The notes beneath the pieces were generated by a model. It ran no database searches and was not told where the DNA came from. It saw only the letters and a list, made by a program, of their open reading frames with translations. A stretch of 64,000 nucleotides of DNA from Clostridium_T sp040217795 (lineage in GTDB: Bacteria; Bacillota; Clostridia; Clostridiales; Clostridiaceae). The translations under genes and the position numbers were made by a program. The stretch lies in NCBI GenBank assembly GCA_040217795.1, contig JBEHWK010000005.1:7903-71902 (forward strand), read 5' to 3'. The stretch's first letter is position 1. Every line of letters begins with the position of its first letter. This document shows, piece by piece, positions 18,425-25,655 of this stretch.

Positions 18425-18766
18425 TTCCTTATCACCTCATTTTAAAAAATATTATAGATTATTCTTTCCTTACGAAACTGGAAAATCAAAATTTTTAACA
18501 TTTTCCAGCTTATCACTCACCATTTTTTCTTGAATCTTCCTCTTGTTGCTGCATTAAATTTTTATATAACAAAAAATATTTTTCTATACAAACTCATGAT
18601 TATACAAGTTTCTCCTTTTTATCTTAAATCCCTTCATAGAATGTTTGTAAAAACCCAGTGCAACCCCAAGAATTTTGTCGAATTTCCAGCTTTTTTTTAG
18701 TTTTTCTTTTGTTTACACACATCTGCGAAATGTGATAATATAATCTTCGAAGAGGGGGGTTTTATT
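18425..18766. promoter_or_regulatory. Spacer with promoter of the first 86-residue protein
   Basis: AT-rich spacer. At 18713-18742 there is TTTACA, 18 bp, TAATAT, a plausible sigma-A promoter that starts close to the RBS GAGGGGGG of the next gene. Nothing else is recognisable in the spacer. Confidence 0.45.
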
Positions 18767-19027
18767 ATGAGAATTGATGGTACAATAATTAAAGAAGAGG
18801 GAGTAACTTTCGCAGTTGTGGAGGTACATCCAAAAAATATGCGTAATCATATTGACGCAAATGAAGAAAAGAGAAAAGTGGCAAAATTTTTTCCTGATAT
18901 GCCTATAGTTTTAATGTCAAAGGAATCTGAAGATGTTCCTACTTATTATGGAAGACCTGATATCGTAAACGTTCTTAAAAAGGTTTATCCTAGCAGGGTA
19001 CCTTTGGTGAAATTTACATTCAGCTAG
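18767..19027 (+). CDS. Small conserved protein, tandem paralogue A
   Basis: Protein of 86 residues, not recognised as any named family. It is clearly paralogous to the protein at 19245-19505: both read DGTII..G.TFAVV.V.P at the start, KFFP.M.IVLMS in the middle and YGRPDIV..LK.VYPS.VP...FTF at the end. No signal peptide, no membrane segment, no cysteines. The alternation of beta and helical segments suggests a small alpha/beta fold. It has its own promoter, RBS and terminator. Confidence 0.75.
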   Translation: MRIDGTIIKEEGVTFAVVEVHPKNMRNHIDANEEKRKVAKFFPDMPIVLMSKESEDVPTYYGRPDIVNVLKKVYPSRVPLVKFTFS

Positions 19028-19035
19028 GTTTATTT

Positions 19036-19086
19036 TATAGTTACTCTCAGCAATATCCTAAAATATTGCTGAGAGTAATTTTTATA
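19036..19086 (+). terminator. Terminator after paralogue A
   Basis: TTACTCTCAGCAATATCC / ATATTGCTGAGAGTAA stem followed by TTTTTATATTT. Confidence 0.8.
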
Positions 19087-19244
19087 TTTGACATACGTTG
19101 CAATATGTAAACTTCAATTTTTTATTATATCACATAGTTTCACAATATAAACTATAATTTTTATGTTTTTCTTTATTTTTCCTCTACTTCTATTATTTAA
19201 ATTTTCCTTTTTTTGTGGTAAAATAAAATATAGGAGGCGATAAT

Positions 19245-19505
19245 ATGGTATTAGATGGTACAATAATCAATGAAAACGGTATAACCTTTGCAGTAGTTCA
19301 GGTAAATCCTGAGAATCTTTTTAATAAGTTTGAGGCTGATTTGACCAAGCGCAATCTTGTTAAATTTTTCCCTCATATGCACATAGTATTGATGTCTGAA
19401 AATGATCAATGTGAAAAGATTTTCTATGGCAGGCCAGATATCGTAAAAATACTTAAAAGTGTTTATCCTTCTGAAGTTCCTGTATCAAGGTTCACATTCG
19501 AGTAA
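19245..19505 (+). CDS. Small conserved protein, tandem paralogue B
   Basis: Protein of 86 residues, exactly the length of paralogue A, with the same DGTII, KFFP, VLMS and YGRPDIVKILK blocks. Function unknown. RBS AGGAGG and a -10-like TAAAAT just upstream show separate expression. Its own terminator follows. The 217 bp between the copies contain only paralogue A's terminator and AT-rich promoter DNA. Confidence 0.75.
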   Translation: MVLDGTIINENGITFAVVQVNPENLFNKFEADLTKRNLVKFFPHMHIVLMSENDQCEKIFYGRPDIVKILKSVYPSEVPVSRFTFE

Positions 19506-19511
19506 ACGTTT

Positions 19512-19563
19512 TCAAGCTGATTTGAATAATCTTTCATAGATTACTCAAATCAGCTTTTTTTTA
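19512..19563 (+). terminator. Terminator after paralogue B
   Basis: AAGCTGATTTGA...TCAAATCAGCTT stem, with an inner AATCTTTCATAGATT hairpin, followed by TTTTTT. Confidence 0.85.
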
Positions 19564-19589
19564 CTCTTTTTCACGTTTTTTTATTTAGT

Positions 19590-19870
19590 CATAAAAAAAA
19601 TCGCCAAGGCGACTATGCGCCGTCGATTTTTTCTCGCATCTGCCTTTCCGAACGTATGTGAGGAAAATCTGGCAGGCGACAAATTCTCTTTTTTATTCTT
19701 TAGGATTGCACCTAGACTTCGTATAATCTCATGTCCTTTAAGTTATCCACAGATTTCAAATAAATATAATTTCCTAAAGAATGAAAAAAGCAGCCGATTT
19801 ATGATAAACCTCTGCTTTTTACAATCATACAACTTATTTTGTTCATATACCTTAGATCATTACTAAAGAG
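19590..19870 (-). ncRNA. Candidate structured non-coding RNA
   Basis: A 280 bp region with no convincing gene. On the minus strand it shows CTGCC-AGAT-TTTCC, a loop, then GGAAA-GGCAG (19634-19673), a second stem ATGCG...CGCAT (19613-19640 area), and an intrinsic terminator TCGCCTTGGCGA plus T8 at about 19592-19611. Upstream, AAAAAGCAGAGG...CTGCTTTTT and TCTTTAGGAAATT...AATCCTAAAGA can form long outer stems. The layout (several compact stems, terminator, no ORF) fits a trans-acting or riboswitch-like RNA; a raiA-type RNA is one thought but I cannot confirm it. A short ORF on the plus strand here looks spurious. Confidence 0.5.
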
Positions 19871-19915
19871 ACTACTATTTACAAATTACCGGCAATATGA
19901 ACTGCTTCTTATTTT

Positions 19916-20128
19916 TCAGATTTCAGATCTTCTGTTATCTTGAATAACATTCAATGCTTCTATAACATTCTTAATCTCATTTGCCTCTTTGACATTAACT
20001 TCATCCACCGTACCTTGGCTTCTGTTGTACTTATTCCCGTAAACTGAATTGGTTCCCTCTATATTGCACAGAAGTAACATATACAGCATAACAGTAAAGA
20101 CAACAATCATACTTAAAACTTTTTTCAT
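19916..20128 (-). CDS. Small secreted protein under a c-di-GMP riboswitch
   Basis: Protein of 70 residues with a signal peptide-like start (MKKVLSMIVVFTVMLYMLLL) and a short hydrophilic remainder with charged residues. No known family. It is about 100 bp downstream of the c-di-GMP-I riboswitch, so it probably takes part in a surface, motility or biofilm response. GAGAGGAT is the RBS. Could also be a membrane-retained peptide, as no clear cleavage site is seen. Confidence 0.6.
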   Translation of the reverse strand: MKKVLSMIVVFTVMLYMLLLCNIEGTNSVYGNKYNRSQGTVDEVNVKEANEIKNVIEALNVIQDNRRSEI

Positions 20129-20224
20129 AATAAAATTATCCTCTCGCTTTATAACTTTTTATAAGTTGTTCAATTATTCATTACAAATAATCTGAAACAA
20201 ATAACAGTTTAAAAACAAAACCTC

Positions 20225-20315
20225 CTTTTCGGTATCTGGCTGCCATATACCTTCCGGTATTTAGGCCCTTTAGCTTTGCGTCCTGCATTTTCATGCAGTT
20301 TGCCTTTATCGTTTG
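20225..20315 (-). promoter_or_regulatory. c-di-GMP-I (GEMM) riboswitch
   Basis: The minus strand reads GATAAAGGCAAACTGCATG, AAAATGCAG, GACGCAAAGC, GGGCCTAAATACC, GGAAGGTATATGGCAGCC and AGATACCG, which is the GEMM-I consensus in order: P1, the GGCAAAC that binds c-di-GMP, the GNRA-like hairpin, ACGCAAAGC and the second stem closing at GGCAGCC. It sits on the strand and 5' side of the small secreted protein gene at 19916-20128. An AAGGAGG follows the aptamer; the expression platform is not obvious. Confidence 0.9.
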
Positions 20316-20393
20316 AAAGCAGATAATTAAATATACTCTCAATTTATTTTACTTCACCTGAGGAATTTTATCAACTTACTTTTGCTTACAATT

Positions 20394-20496
20394 TTATTTC
20401 AGTGAAAGCCTTCCCTTATAAAATATGATCATAAGCGCTGCTGCCAGCAATGCAGTTGAAGCACCAATGGACAATGAAAATTAGTTTTTTCTTCAT
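20394..20496 (-). pseudogene. Tiny membrane-peptide gene with a frameshift
   Basis: After a perfect AGGAGG, ATG at 20496 opens a frame MKKKLIFIV. A one-base shift at the ATTGTCCATTGG point continues as IGASTALLAAALMIIFYKG and ends KGRLSLK at 20396. Together they would make a single-span peptide of about 33 residues. As the sequence stands, the first frame stops after 26 residues. It could be a broken gene or a base-call error. It follows hypB. Confidence 0.4.
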
Positions 20497-20555
20497 TTGC
20501 ATTTCCTCCTGAACAACTTATTTGTCCAAAGACAATATTAAGCCCTCCTGCCATT

Positions 20556-21131
20556 TTACCCTTCTTTTTTCTCGTAAACTTTATTTAGCAAAAATGAACA
20601 GAATTTATCTATCCCCTCATCTTTAGTGCAGCTCGTTTCAAATAATATGGCAGGCTCATTTAATGATTTTATATCTTCATAAAATTTTTTCTTATTAAAA
20701 TCAGTGAATTGAATCAAATCTATCTTATTTAAGATGATTACCGCACTTTTTTCAAACATCAATGGATATTTTAGAGGTTTATCATTTCCTTCAGGTGTGC
20801 TTAAAATAGAAATCTTTATATCCTCTCCAATTTCAAATTCAGCAGGACAAACAAGGTTCCCTACATTCTCTATAACAAGAAGATCTACTCTGTCCAGATT
20901 TAAAATATTAAGCGAACTTCTGACCATGTCTGAATCCAGGTGACATGCCCCTCCTGTATTTATCTGCACAACAGGTACCCCTTGAGCTTCTATTCTCTCA
21001 GAATCTTTTATAGTATAAATGTCTCCTTCAATAACAGCATATATTCCTTTCTCATTAAGGATTTTGTTGTTTTGTGCAGCTATTTCATCATTTGTCTGAA
21101 GTATTTTTGTCACTACCTTTATATCATTCAT
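20556..21131 (-). CDS. hypB: HypB-like hydrogenase maturation protein lacking the P-loop
   Basis: Protein of 191 residues clearly from HypB, the GTPase for nickel insertion into [NiFe] hydrogenases. Kept are the N-terminal NDEIAAQNNKILNEKGIY, EGDIYTIKDSERI, QINTGGACHLD with the metal-site Cys and His, ENVGNLVCPAEFEIGE, ILNKIDLI and a C-terminal TSCTKDEGID. Missing is the whole stretch with the Walker A loop (usual SPGSGKT): residue 31 is joined in frame to AVIEGD at 32. The protein should not hydrolyse GTP. It lies 7 bp after hypA and next to a shattered hypF, so it is best read as a decaying gene. Confidence 0.85.
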   Translation of the reverse strand: MNDIKVVTKILQTNDEIAAQNNKILNEKGIYAVIEGDIYTIKDSERIEAQGVPVVQINTGGACHLDSDMVRSSLNILNLDRVDLLVIENVGNLVCPAEFEIGEDIKISILSTPEGNDKPLKYPLMFEKSAVIILNKIDLIQFTDFNKKKFYEDIKSLNEPAILFETSCTKDEGIDKFCSFLLNKVYEKKEG

Positions 21132-21138
21132 TTCTTCA

Positions 21139-21477
21139 CTATCCTACAATTTTATTAACATAAAGCTCATATCCTCTTAAAATAAGAGTAGAAAATTTTT
21201 GACACTTAGGGCATAATTTATTAAAATGGCTTATCTTGAATTCAATTCCGCAGTTGCCGCACTTGGCAGCTGCTGGAACTCTTTCTATCAGAAATTTAGA
21301 ACCTTCCGCTATGGTTCCTTTGGCCATTATGCTGAATGCAAATTCCAATGCCTCAGGCATTACTCCTGAAAGTTCCCCAACCTTTATGGTAATTTCTGAT
21401 ATTTCTCTTAAGTGATTCTCTTCAGCCTTTTCCAGTACAATATTTATAACACTTTCCATTATGGAAATTTCGTGCAA
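21139..21477 (-). CDS. hypA: Hydrogenase maturation nickel protein HypA
   Basis: HypA, about 112 residues, delivers nickel with HypB. The zinc site CGNCG...CPKC lies in the C-terminal half and the N-terminus should read Met-His-Glu, where His2 binds nickel. A TTG at 21477 followed by CAC GAA gives exactly MHEISIMESV, with GGTGGCTGG as RBS; the longer frame from 21489 would bury the His. No hydrogenase structural gene is near. The gene itself looks intact. Confidence 0.85.
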   Translation of the reverse strand: MHEISIMESVINIVLEKAEENHLREISEITIKVGELSGVMPEALEFAFSIMAKGTIAEGSKFLIERVPAAAKCGNCGIEFKISHFNKLCPKCQKFSTLILRGYELYVNKIVG

Positions 21478-21519
21478 ACCAGCCACCATCCTTAATTTCT
21501 ATTACATTTAACCTTAATG

Positions 21520-21866
21520 CACAAGAAGTCCCCTACCTCTAAGCTATCTTACTCACAAAGTGAGAGCATAGGTATGGGATAAATTGTTGCCCCCTTAAGG
21601 AATACCTACACATCTTGTATAATTGAATTATGTAGGTCTTTGATAACTAGATATATAGGGTTGCATGGAGAAACCGTCAAATTCTGAATGCGAAAACCAA
21701 GCAATGAGTTTGTTATCCTTCCATGCGTAAAATATCTAAGGTGCAAAAGATACCGACGTCGTCGGCATCTAGTGAAGGGACTTCCCGAAGTTACGCCTGT
21801 GGAGAGTGTAGGTTACGAACTTGTGGAAACAGGAAGCCCACACTTCTTAAGTGGTGGGTAGTTCAC
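21520..21866. mobile_element. Miniature IS200/IS605-type remnant
   Basis: A 350 bp insert between hypF and hypA. The right side has GAAGCCCAC...GTGGTGGGTAGTTCAC, the hairpin-plus-TAGTTCAC end typical of IS605/tnpB elements and their guide RNA scaffolds. The left side has a subterminal hairpin ACTCACAAAGTGAG inside CCCCTACC...GGTATGGG. Between them lies a short frame with GTSRSYACGE...GNRKP that resembles a TnpB C-terminal tail. No transposase survives, so it would move only in trans. An IStron origin is possible. Confidence 0.55.
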
Positions 21867-22231
21867 ACACTTAGAATTTCATTGGCAACGATAATTTGTC
21901 CCAATGATAATCCCTTCAATGATTCTACCTGTCTTTACCACATATTAATCACCTTTTACTATGTAATGCTTGTAATAATCAAGGCTTTTACCCTCAACTG
22001 CAGCTTCAAATTCCATGGCTGCTTGTCCTTCAAAAGTTATACTTTTATCTTGCTTCTGGCTTTTTCTCATTTGAAAATTAATTTAATATTCTCCTTATCA
22101 CTCTCAATATCGATATGCACTCCTTGTGAATTATTATTAATCCACCCTTTTAAGCCAGGAGAAATAACCTGATTATATACATATGTCCTGAGTCCCGCTC
22201 CCTGGACAATTCCTTCTGCTTTTAAATGATA
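21867..22231 (-). pseudogene. hypF: Shattered hypF remnant
   Basis: Minus-strand pieces of carbamoyltransferase HypF in correct order but in different frames. At 22067-22231: LKAEGIVQGAGLRTYVY and GLKGWINNNSQGVHIDIE, the N-terminal acylphosphatase domain. At 21945-22070: ITFEGQAAMEFEAA, the C-terminal Kae1-like block. At about 21867-21935: LSLGQIIVANEIL, the last residues of HypF. Most of the roughly 750-residue protein is deleted and no start codon remains. The mini-IS lies directly after the last piece. Confidence 0.75.
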
Positions 22232-22428
22232 TCACCTCAAAATCCAGAAGCTTTCATAATATATTAAAAGGTTACTTTACATATAAATTGATTGTTGCAG
22301 TTGGAACCCTCTACTGCAAATATATAAAAATGATCCTGGAAATATTCATATACGCAGTCTTTTAATAACACCATCATATATGTTAATATTAAATCATATA
22401 AAGTTTTGCATTATAGGGGGGCGTTACT

Positions 22429-23865
22429 TTGAATACGATTACTGACAGCAACAGACAAAATAAAATTCCATTTTTACAAAAGGTAGGCTATGGTGCAGGC
22501 AACTTCACCACGGGCGTTTCCAATCAAGTGCTTGGCACATACTTAGTTTTCTACTGTACTGCTATTCTTGGAATACCTGGAAAACTTGTGGGTTTAGCTG
22601 TAAGCATAAGCATCGTCTGGGATGCTGTTACAGACCCGATAATGGGATACCTTTCCGACATCACCAGATCAAAAACCTTTGGACGAAGACATCTGTATCT
22701 CCTTATAGGAGGAGTTGGACTTTCTCTTTCCAATTATTATTTATGGAACATAAAGTCCCAGTATTCTGATTACTTAAAATTCACCATTATATTTGTCCTG
22801 ATTCTAGTGATCAAAACCTTCAGCACCATATACATAACCCCATATACCGCCTTGGGAGCCGAACTATCTGATGATTATGATGAAAGAACCAGTATTCAGG
22901 GGATGAAAACTATCTTCTTTCTTTTGGGACTTGCCTTTGTCTCAGTTTTTGGAATGTACGTTTTGTTCAGACCATCTCCCCAGTTCCCAATAGGCCAGTT
23001 AAATCCACATTCATATAAATTAATGGGACTATTTTCTTCGATAATTATAGGAGTCTTTTCCCTCCTTTGTTTTTTTTCCACAAAGAAATACATACCAATC
23101 CTAAATTCAAATGTGAAAATGAATCCTCAGGAAAATTTCCTTTCAGATATTATCAGCTCCTTAAAAGGAATTTTTCTCAACAGAAATTTCAGAAATGTGG
23201 CTTTTTCCTACATGTTTATCAACATAGCTTCTGCCCTGATAACCAGCACGTGCCTGCATGTTTTTACATATACCTTTTCACTTCACAGCCAGCAGATAGC
23301 TATTATAATAGGAGTGCAATTTTTTGTTTCCATTATATCTCAGCCTGTATGGGCATATTTATCCCGAAAGATGGACAAAAAACCTGCAATGATGTCAGGT
23401 ATTGCAATCTGCATATTCGGTGTTTTTTTGTTTCTTATTATGGTTTTGTTAAAAAATCATTTGTCAGGAAACCATTTATACTTTATGCCTTTTGCACTTT
23501 TAGCCGGCTTTGGTACTGGCGGTTTATTTACATTACCGCTTTCAATGATTGCTGACATCATAGATTCAGATGAACTTAATACCGGAACCAGAGCGGAAGG
23601 AAGCTATTATGGATGTTTAACTCTTCTTTACAAACTTTCACAATCAATTACATTATTATTTATAGGTTATTTCCTGGAACTTGTGAAATTTAATCCGACT
23701 CTTTCCCAACAGTCTGAAAACACAGTATTAGGACTCGGATTATTTATGACAACATGTTCCTTAGCAAGCTTCATAGCAGCACTATCAAGTCTGATGGGTT
23801 ATGATCTTAACAGTTCTAAGGTTAAGGATATCCAAAAAAAGATTTCTGAAAAGAAAAAGGATTAA
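22429..23865 (+). CDS. GPH-family sugar:cation symporter (MelB-like)
   Basis: Major facilitator protein of the glycoside-pentoside-hexuronide family, 478 residues with about twelve membrane segments. Family signs are KVGYGAGNF at the start, SIVWDAVTDPIMGYLSD (cation-binding Asp region), TPYTALGAELSDDYDERTSIQG and MIADIIDSDELNTGTRAEGSYYG in the second half. It starts with TTG at 22429, six bases after GGGGGG. The sugar is unknown. It overlaps a terminator at its 3' end and stands alone. Confidence 0.88.
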   Translation: MNTITDSNRQNKIPFLQKVGYGAGNFTTGVSNQVLGTYLVFYCTAILGIPGKLVGLAVSISIVWDAVTDPIMGYLSDITRSKTFGRRHLYLLIGGVGLSLSNYYLWNIKSQYSDYLKFTIIFVLILVIKTFSTIYITPYTALGAELSDDYDERTSIQGMKTIFFLLGLAFVSVFGMYVLFRPSPQFPIGQLNPHSYKLMGLFSSIIIGVFSLLCFFSTKKYIPILNSNVKMNPQENFLSDIISSLKGIFLNRNFRNVAFSYMFINIASALITSTCLHVFTYTFSLHSQQIAIIIGVQFFVSIISQPVWAYLSRKMDKKPAMMSGIAICIFGVFLFLIMVLLKNHLSGNHLYFMPFALLAGFGTGGLFTLPLSMIADIIDSDELNTGTRAEGSYYGCLTLLYKLSQSITLLFIGYFLELVKFNPTLSQQSENTVLGLGLFMTTCSLASFIAALSSLMGYDLNSSKVKDIQKKISEKKKD

Positions 23866-23886
23866 GCAGGTCTTCTGCTTAATCCT
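23856..23886. terminator. Bidirectional terminator
   Basis: GGATTAAGCAG / CTGCTTAATCC stem overlapping the symporter stop and lying 10 bp after the convergent YczE-like gene. Confidence 0.7.
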
Positions 23887-23895
23887 CTTATTGCT

Positions 23896-24561
23896 TTATA
23901 TAGCTTCTTGTAAGTTTGTTTCTTCTTCTAATTTTTCAACTCCCACTATTGCATTAACGAATTTTTCTCCATATGGAAGACAAAATTGTATGCATGGTCC
24001 TATAAGCAATAGTGATATTATAGTTCCAATACCAAAAACTCCGCCAAATAAATAACCTACAACTAGATAGCCTGCATCTAATACCATACGTATCCAGCGA
24101 TATTGAAATCCAGTCTTCTCCTGTATTATAAATGGTACTATATCATTAGGAGCCACTCCGATTTTGGTTGCTGAAACTATTGAAAATCCCGCAGCAATAA
24201 TTGCACAGCCCAAAGCGACTATCACTGATTTTCCAAGCAAATTAAATGATTCAACAGGTATATGTGAAACAGTATATACCCCAAAGTCTATAACAGGCCC
24301 TACCCCTACAACACATATCAATGTACCAATCTTTATATGACTTCTGCCTGCCAATAGTATTGCTGCAAATAAAGTAATTAAAATAACCATATTGGCTCTG
24401 CCAGGTGTCACTTTCATTAAAAACGCCAGCCCTTGAGTAAATACAGTAAAGGGGTCTGATCCTATATTGGTTTTTAAGAATAAAGCAACTCCCATTTGAA
24501 TAATACTCACTCCCACAAAGAATAATACCAGTCTTTTGATGATGTTTAATTTTTTCTCCAT
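23896..24561 (-). CDS. YczE/YitT-like integral membrane protein
   Basis: Integral membrane protein of 221 residues with about five hydrophobic segments. The start FVGVSIIQMGVALFLKTNIGSDPFTVFTQGL, with LG(S/T)DPFT, and KIGVAPNDIVPFII in the second half match the YczE/YyaS family. In Bacillus, YczE affects antibiotic production, but its molecular role is unknown. No partner gene is apparent; it faces the sugar symporter. Confidence 0.78.
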   Translation of the reverse strand: MEKKLNIIKRLVLFFVGVSIIQMGVALFLKTNIGSDPFTVFTQGLAFLMKVTPGRANMVILITLFAAILLAGRSHIKIGTLICVVGVGPVIDFGVYTVSHIPVESFNLLGKSVIVALGCAIIAAGFSIVSATKIGVAPNDIVPFIIQEKTGFQYRWIRMVLDAGYLVVGYLFGGVFGIGTIISLLLIGPCIQFCLPYGEKFVNAIVGVEKLEEETNLQEAI

Positions 24562-24836
24562 ATCCTTACTTCCTTCTAACTATATTTTACTGGTTTCCTC
24601 TACTAAAACTTAACTTATATTTGTTAGAAAATCGTAGAATTAGTCAATGAAAAAGTTTCCTTACAATTTCGATTCTAGCATGTATAAGTTTTCAATTAAA
24701 GTTGGAACCAGTTCCTATTTTAACCTGTTTCGTATAGTTTGTCTATAGTTTTTTTGGGATTTTAAGTAAATTATTTCAATGTAAAGTATTTCTGTGATAT
24801 TTCAAAGCAAATTATAACATTAGTTCTGTGTATTCT

Positions 24837-25526
24837 TTAAAAACTTATATTATATCGGGCAAGCTCATTACCTTCCCTTATTCGGTTTATATCATAAAAA
24901 TATAAAGAATGGGTGTCTGATCCCACTGTAATTCTGATATCTGATGCTTTCAGGCGGTTAAAAAAACTTTCCATTTTGGGATTGTTTCTGTACTTCATTA
25001 TCACATCAAAATATTCATAGCCTGGATTTACATTGATTTCCCAAAAAATGTCGTTATCTTTAAGTATTGTCAAAACTTCGTCAACTCCGTACTTTTTGAT
25101 TAATTCAAATATATTTGTATGGGCTAAGCCCTTTCTGCAGGTAAATTTGTCTGCATAGAACTTTAATTCTGGTAAAGTGACACTTCCAGAAAACCAATCT
25201 ATATACTCGAACAGAATATAATCAAGCTTATTTAAATTATCATACGGGAGTTCATCCAGTCTGCTCAAATTCTTGTTCATGCATATTTCGACCCCTGCCA
25301 TTACTTTAATCTTATTTCTATACTTTACTTTCAATTCATCAATTTTTTCAATATAAGTATCCAGAATATTGCTTAAGACTGAATGGCATTTAAGTGTATC
25401 AAAGTGATCTGATATCCCTATGATATCCACTCCGTTTTTTATTGCATTCCTGATTATCTCATCAGCAGTATGTATTCCGTCGGACCAAATTGTATGATTG
25501 TGAAGATCCATTAATTCTAAGGACAT
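24837..25526 (-). CDS. PHP-domain metal-dependent phosphoesterase
   Basis: About 229 residues of the polymerase/histidinol phosphatase (PHP) superfamily. The metal-binding HxH is in LMDLHNHTIWSDG at the start, IIGISDHFD gives the next His, VMAGVEICMN the Glu, and ITVGSDTHSLYF the last Asp-His pair. Possible activities range from histidinol-phosphate to nucleotide phosphatase. ATG at 25526 is preferred because GGAGGTG lies upstream. Confidence 0.85.
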   Translation of the reverse strand: MSLELMDLHNHTIWSDGIHTADEIIRNAIKNGVDIIGISDHFDTLKCHSVLSNILDTYIEKIDELKVKYRNKIKVMAGVEICMNKNLSRLDELPYDNLNKLDYILFEYIDWFSGSVTLPELKFYADKFTCRKGLAHTNIFELIKKYGVDEVLTILKDNDIFWEINVNPGYEYFDVIMKYRNNPKMESFFNRLKASDIRITVGSDTHSLYFYDINRIREGNELARYNISF

Positions 25527-25592
25527 GGTATTCACCTCCAAAGCACATTCTTTATTATCTACATTATATCAATTACTTCAATAATAAAAAAA

Positions 25593-25648
25593 GGAGAAAA
25601 TCCCCTGTTAACCCTTCACTTAAGGTAATTTACGGATTTTCCCCTTGT
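25593..25648 (-). terminator. Terminator after htpG
   Basis: GGGGAAAATCC / GGATTTTCTCC stem with a long loop followed by TTTTTTTATT on the minus strand. Confidence 0.65.
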
Positions 25649-25655
25649 TTTTATT

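Noticed and set aside
19743..19751. Replication origin from a DnaA box
   Set aside because: Only one TTATCCACA copy, no cluster and no dnaA/dnaN nearby.
19615..19866. Plus-strand 83-residue reading frame
   Set aside because: No RBS, no family-like pattern and it overlaps strong RNA stems and a minus-strand terminator; better explained as RNA.
21723..22172. Plus-strand 149-residue reading frame
   Set aside because: It runs across an IS605-type end and antisense to hypF fragments; only its first part resembles a TnpB tail.
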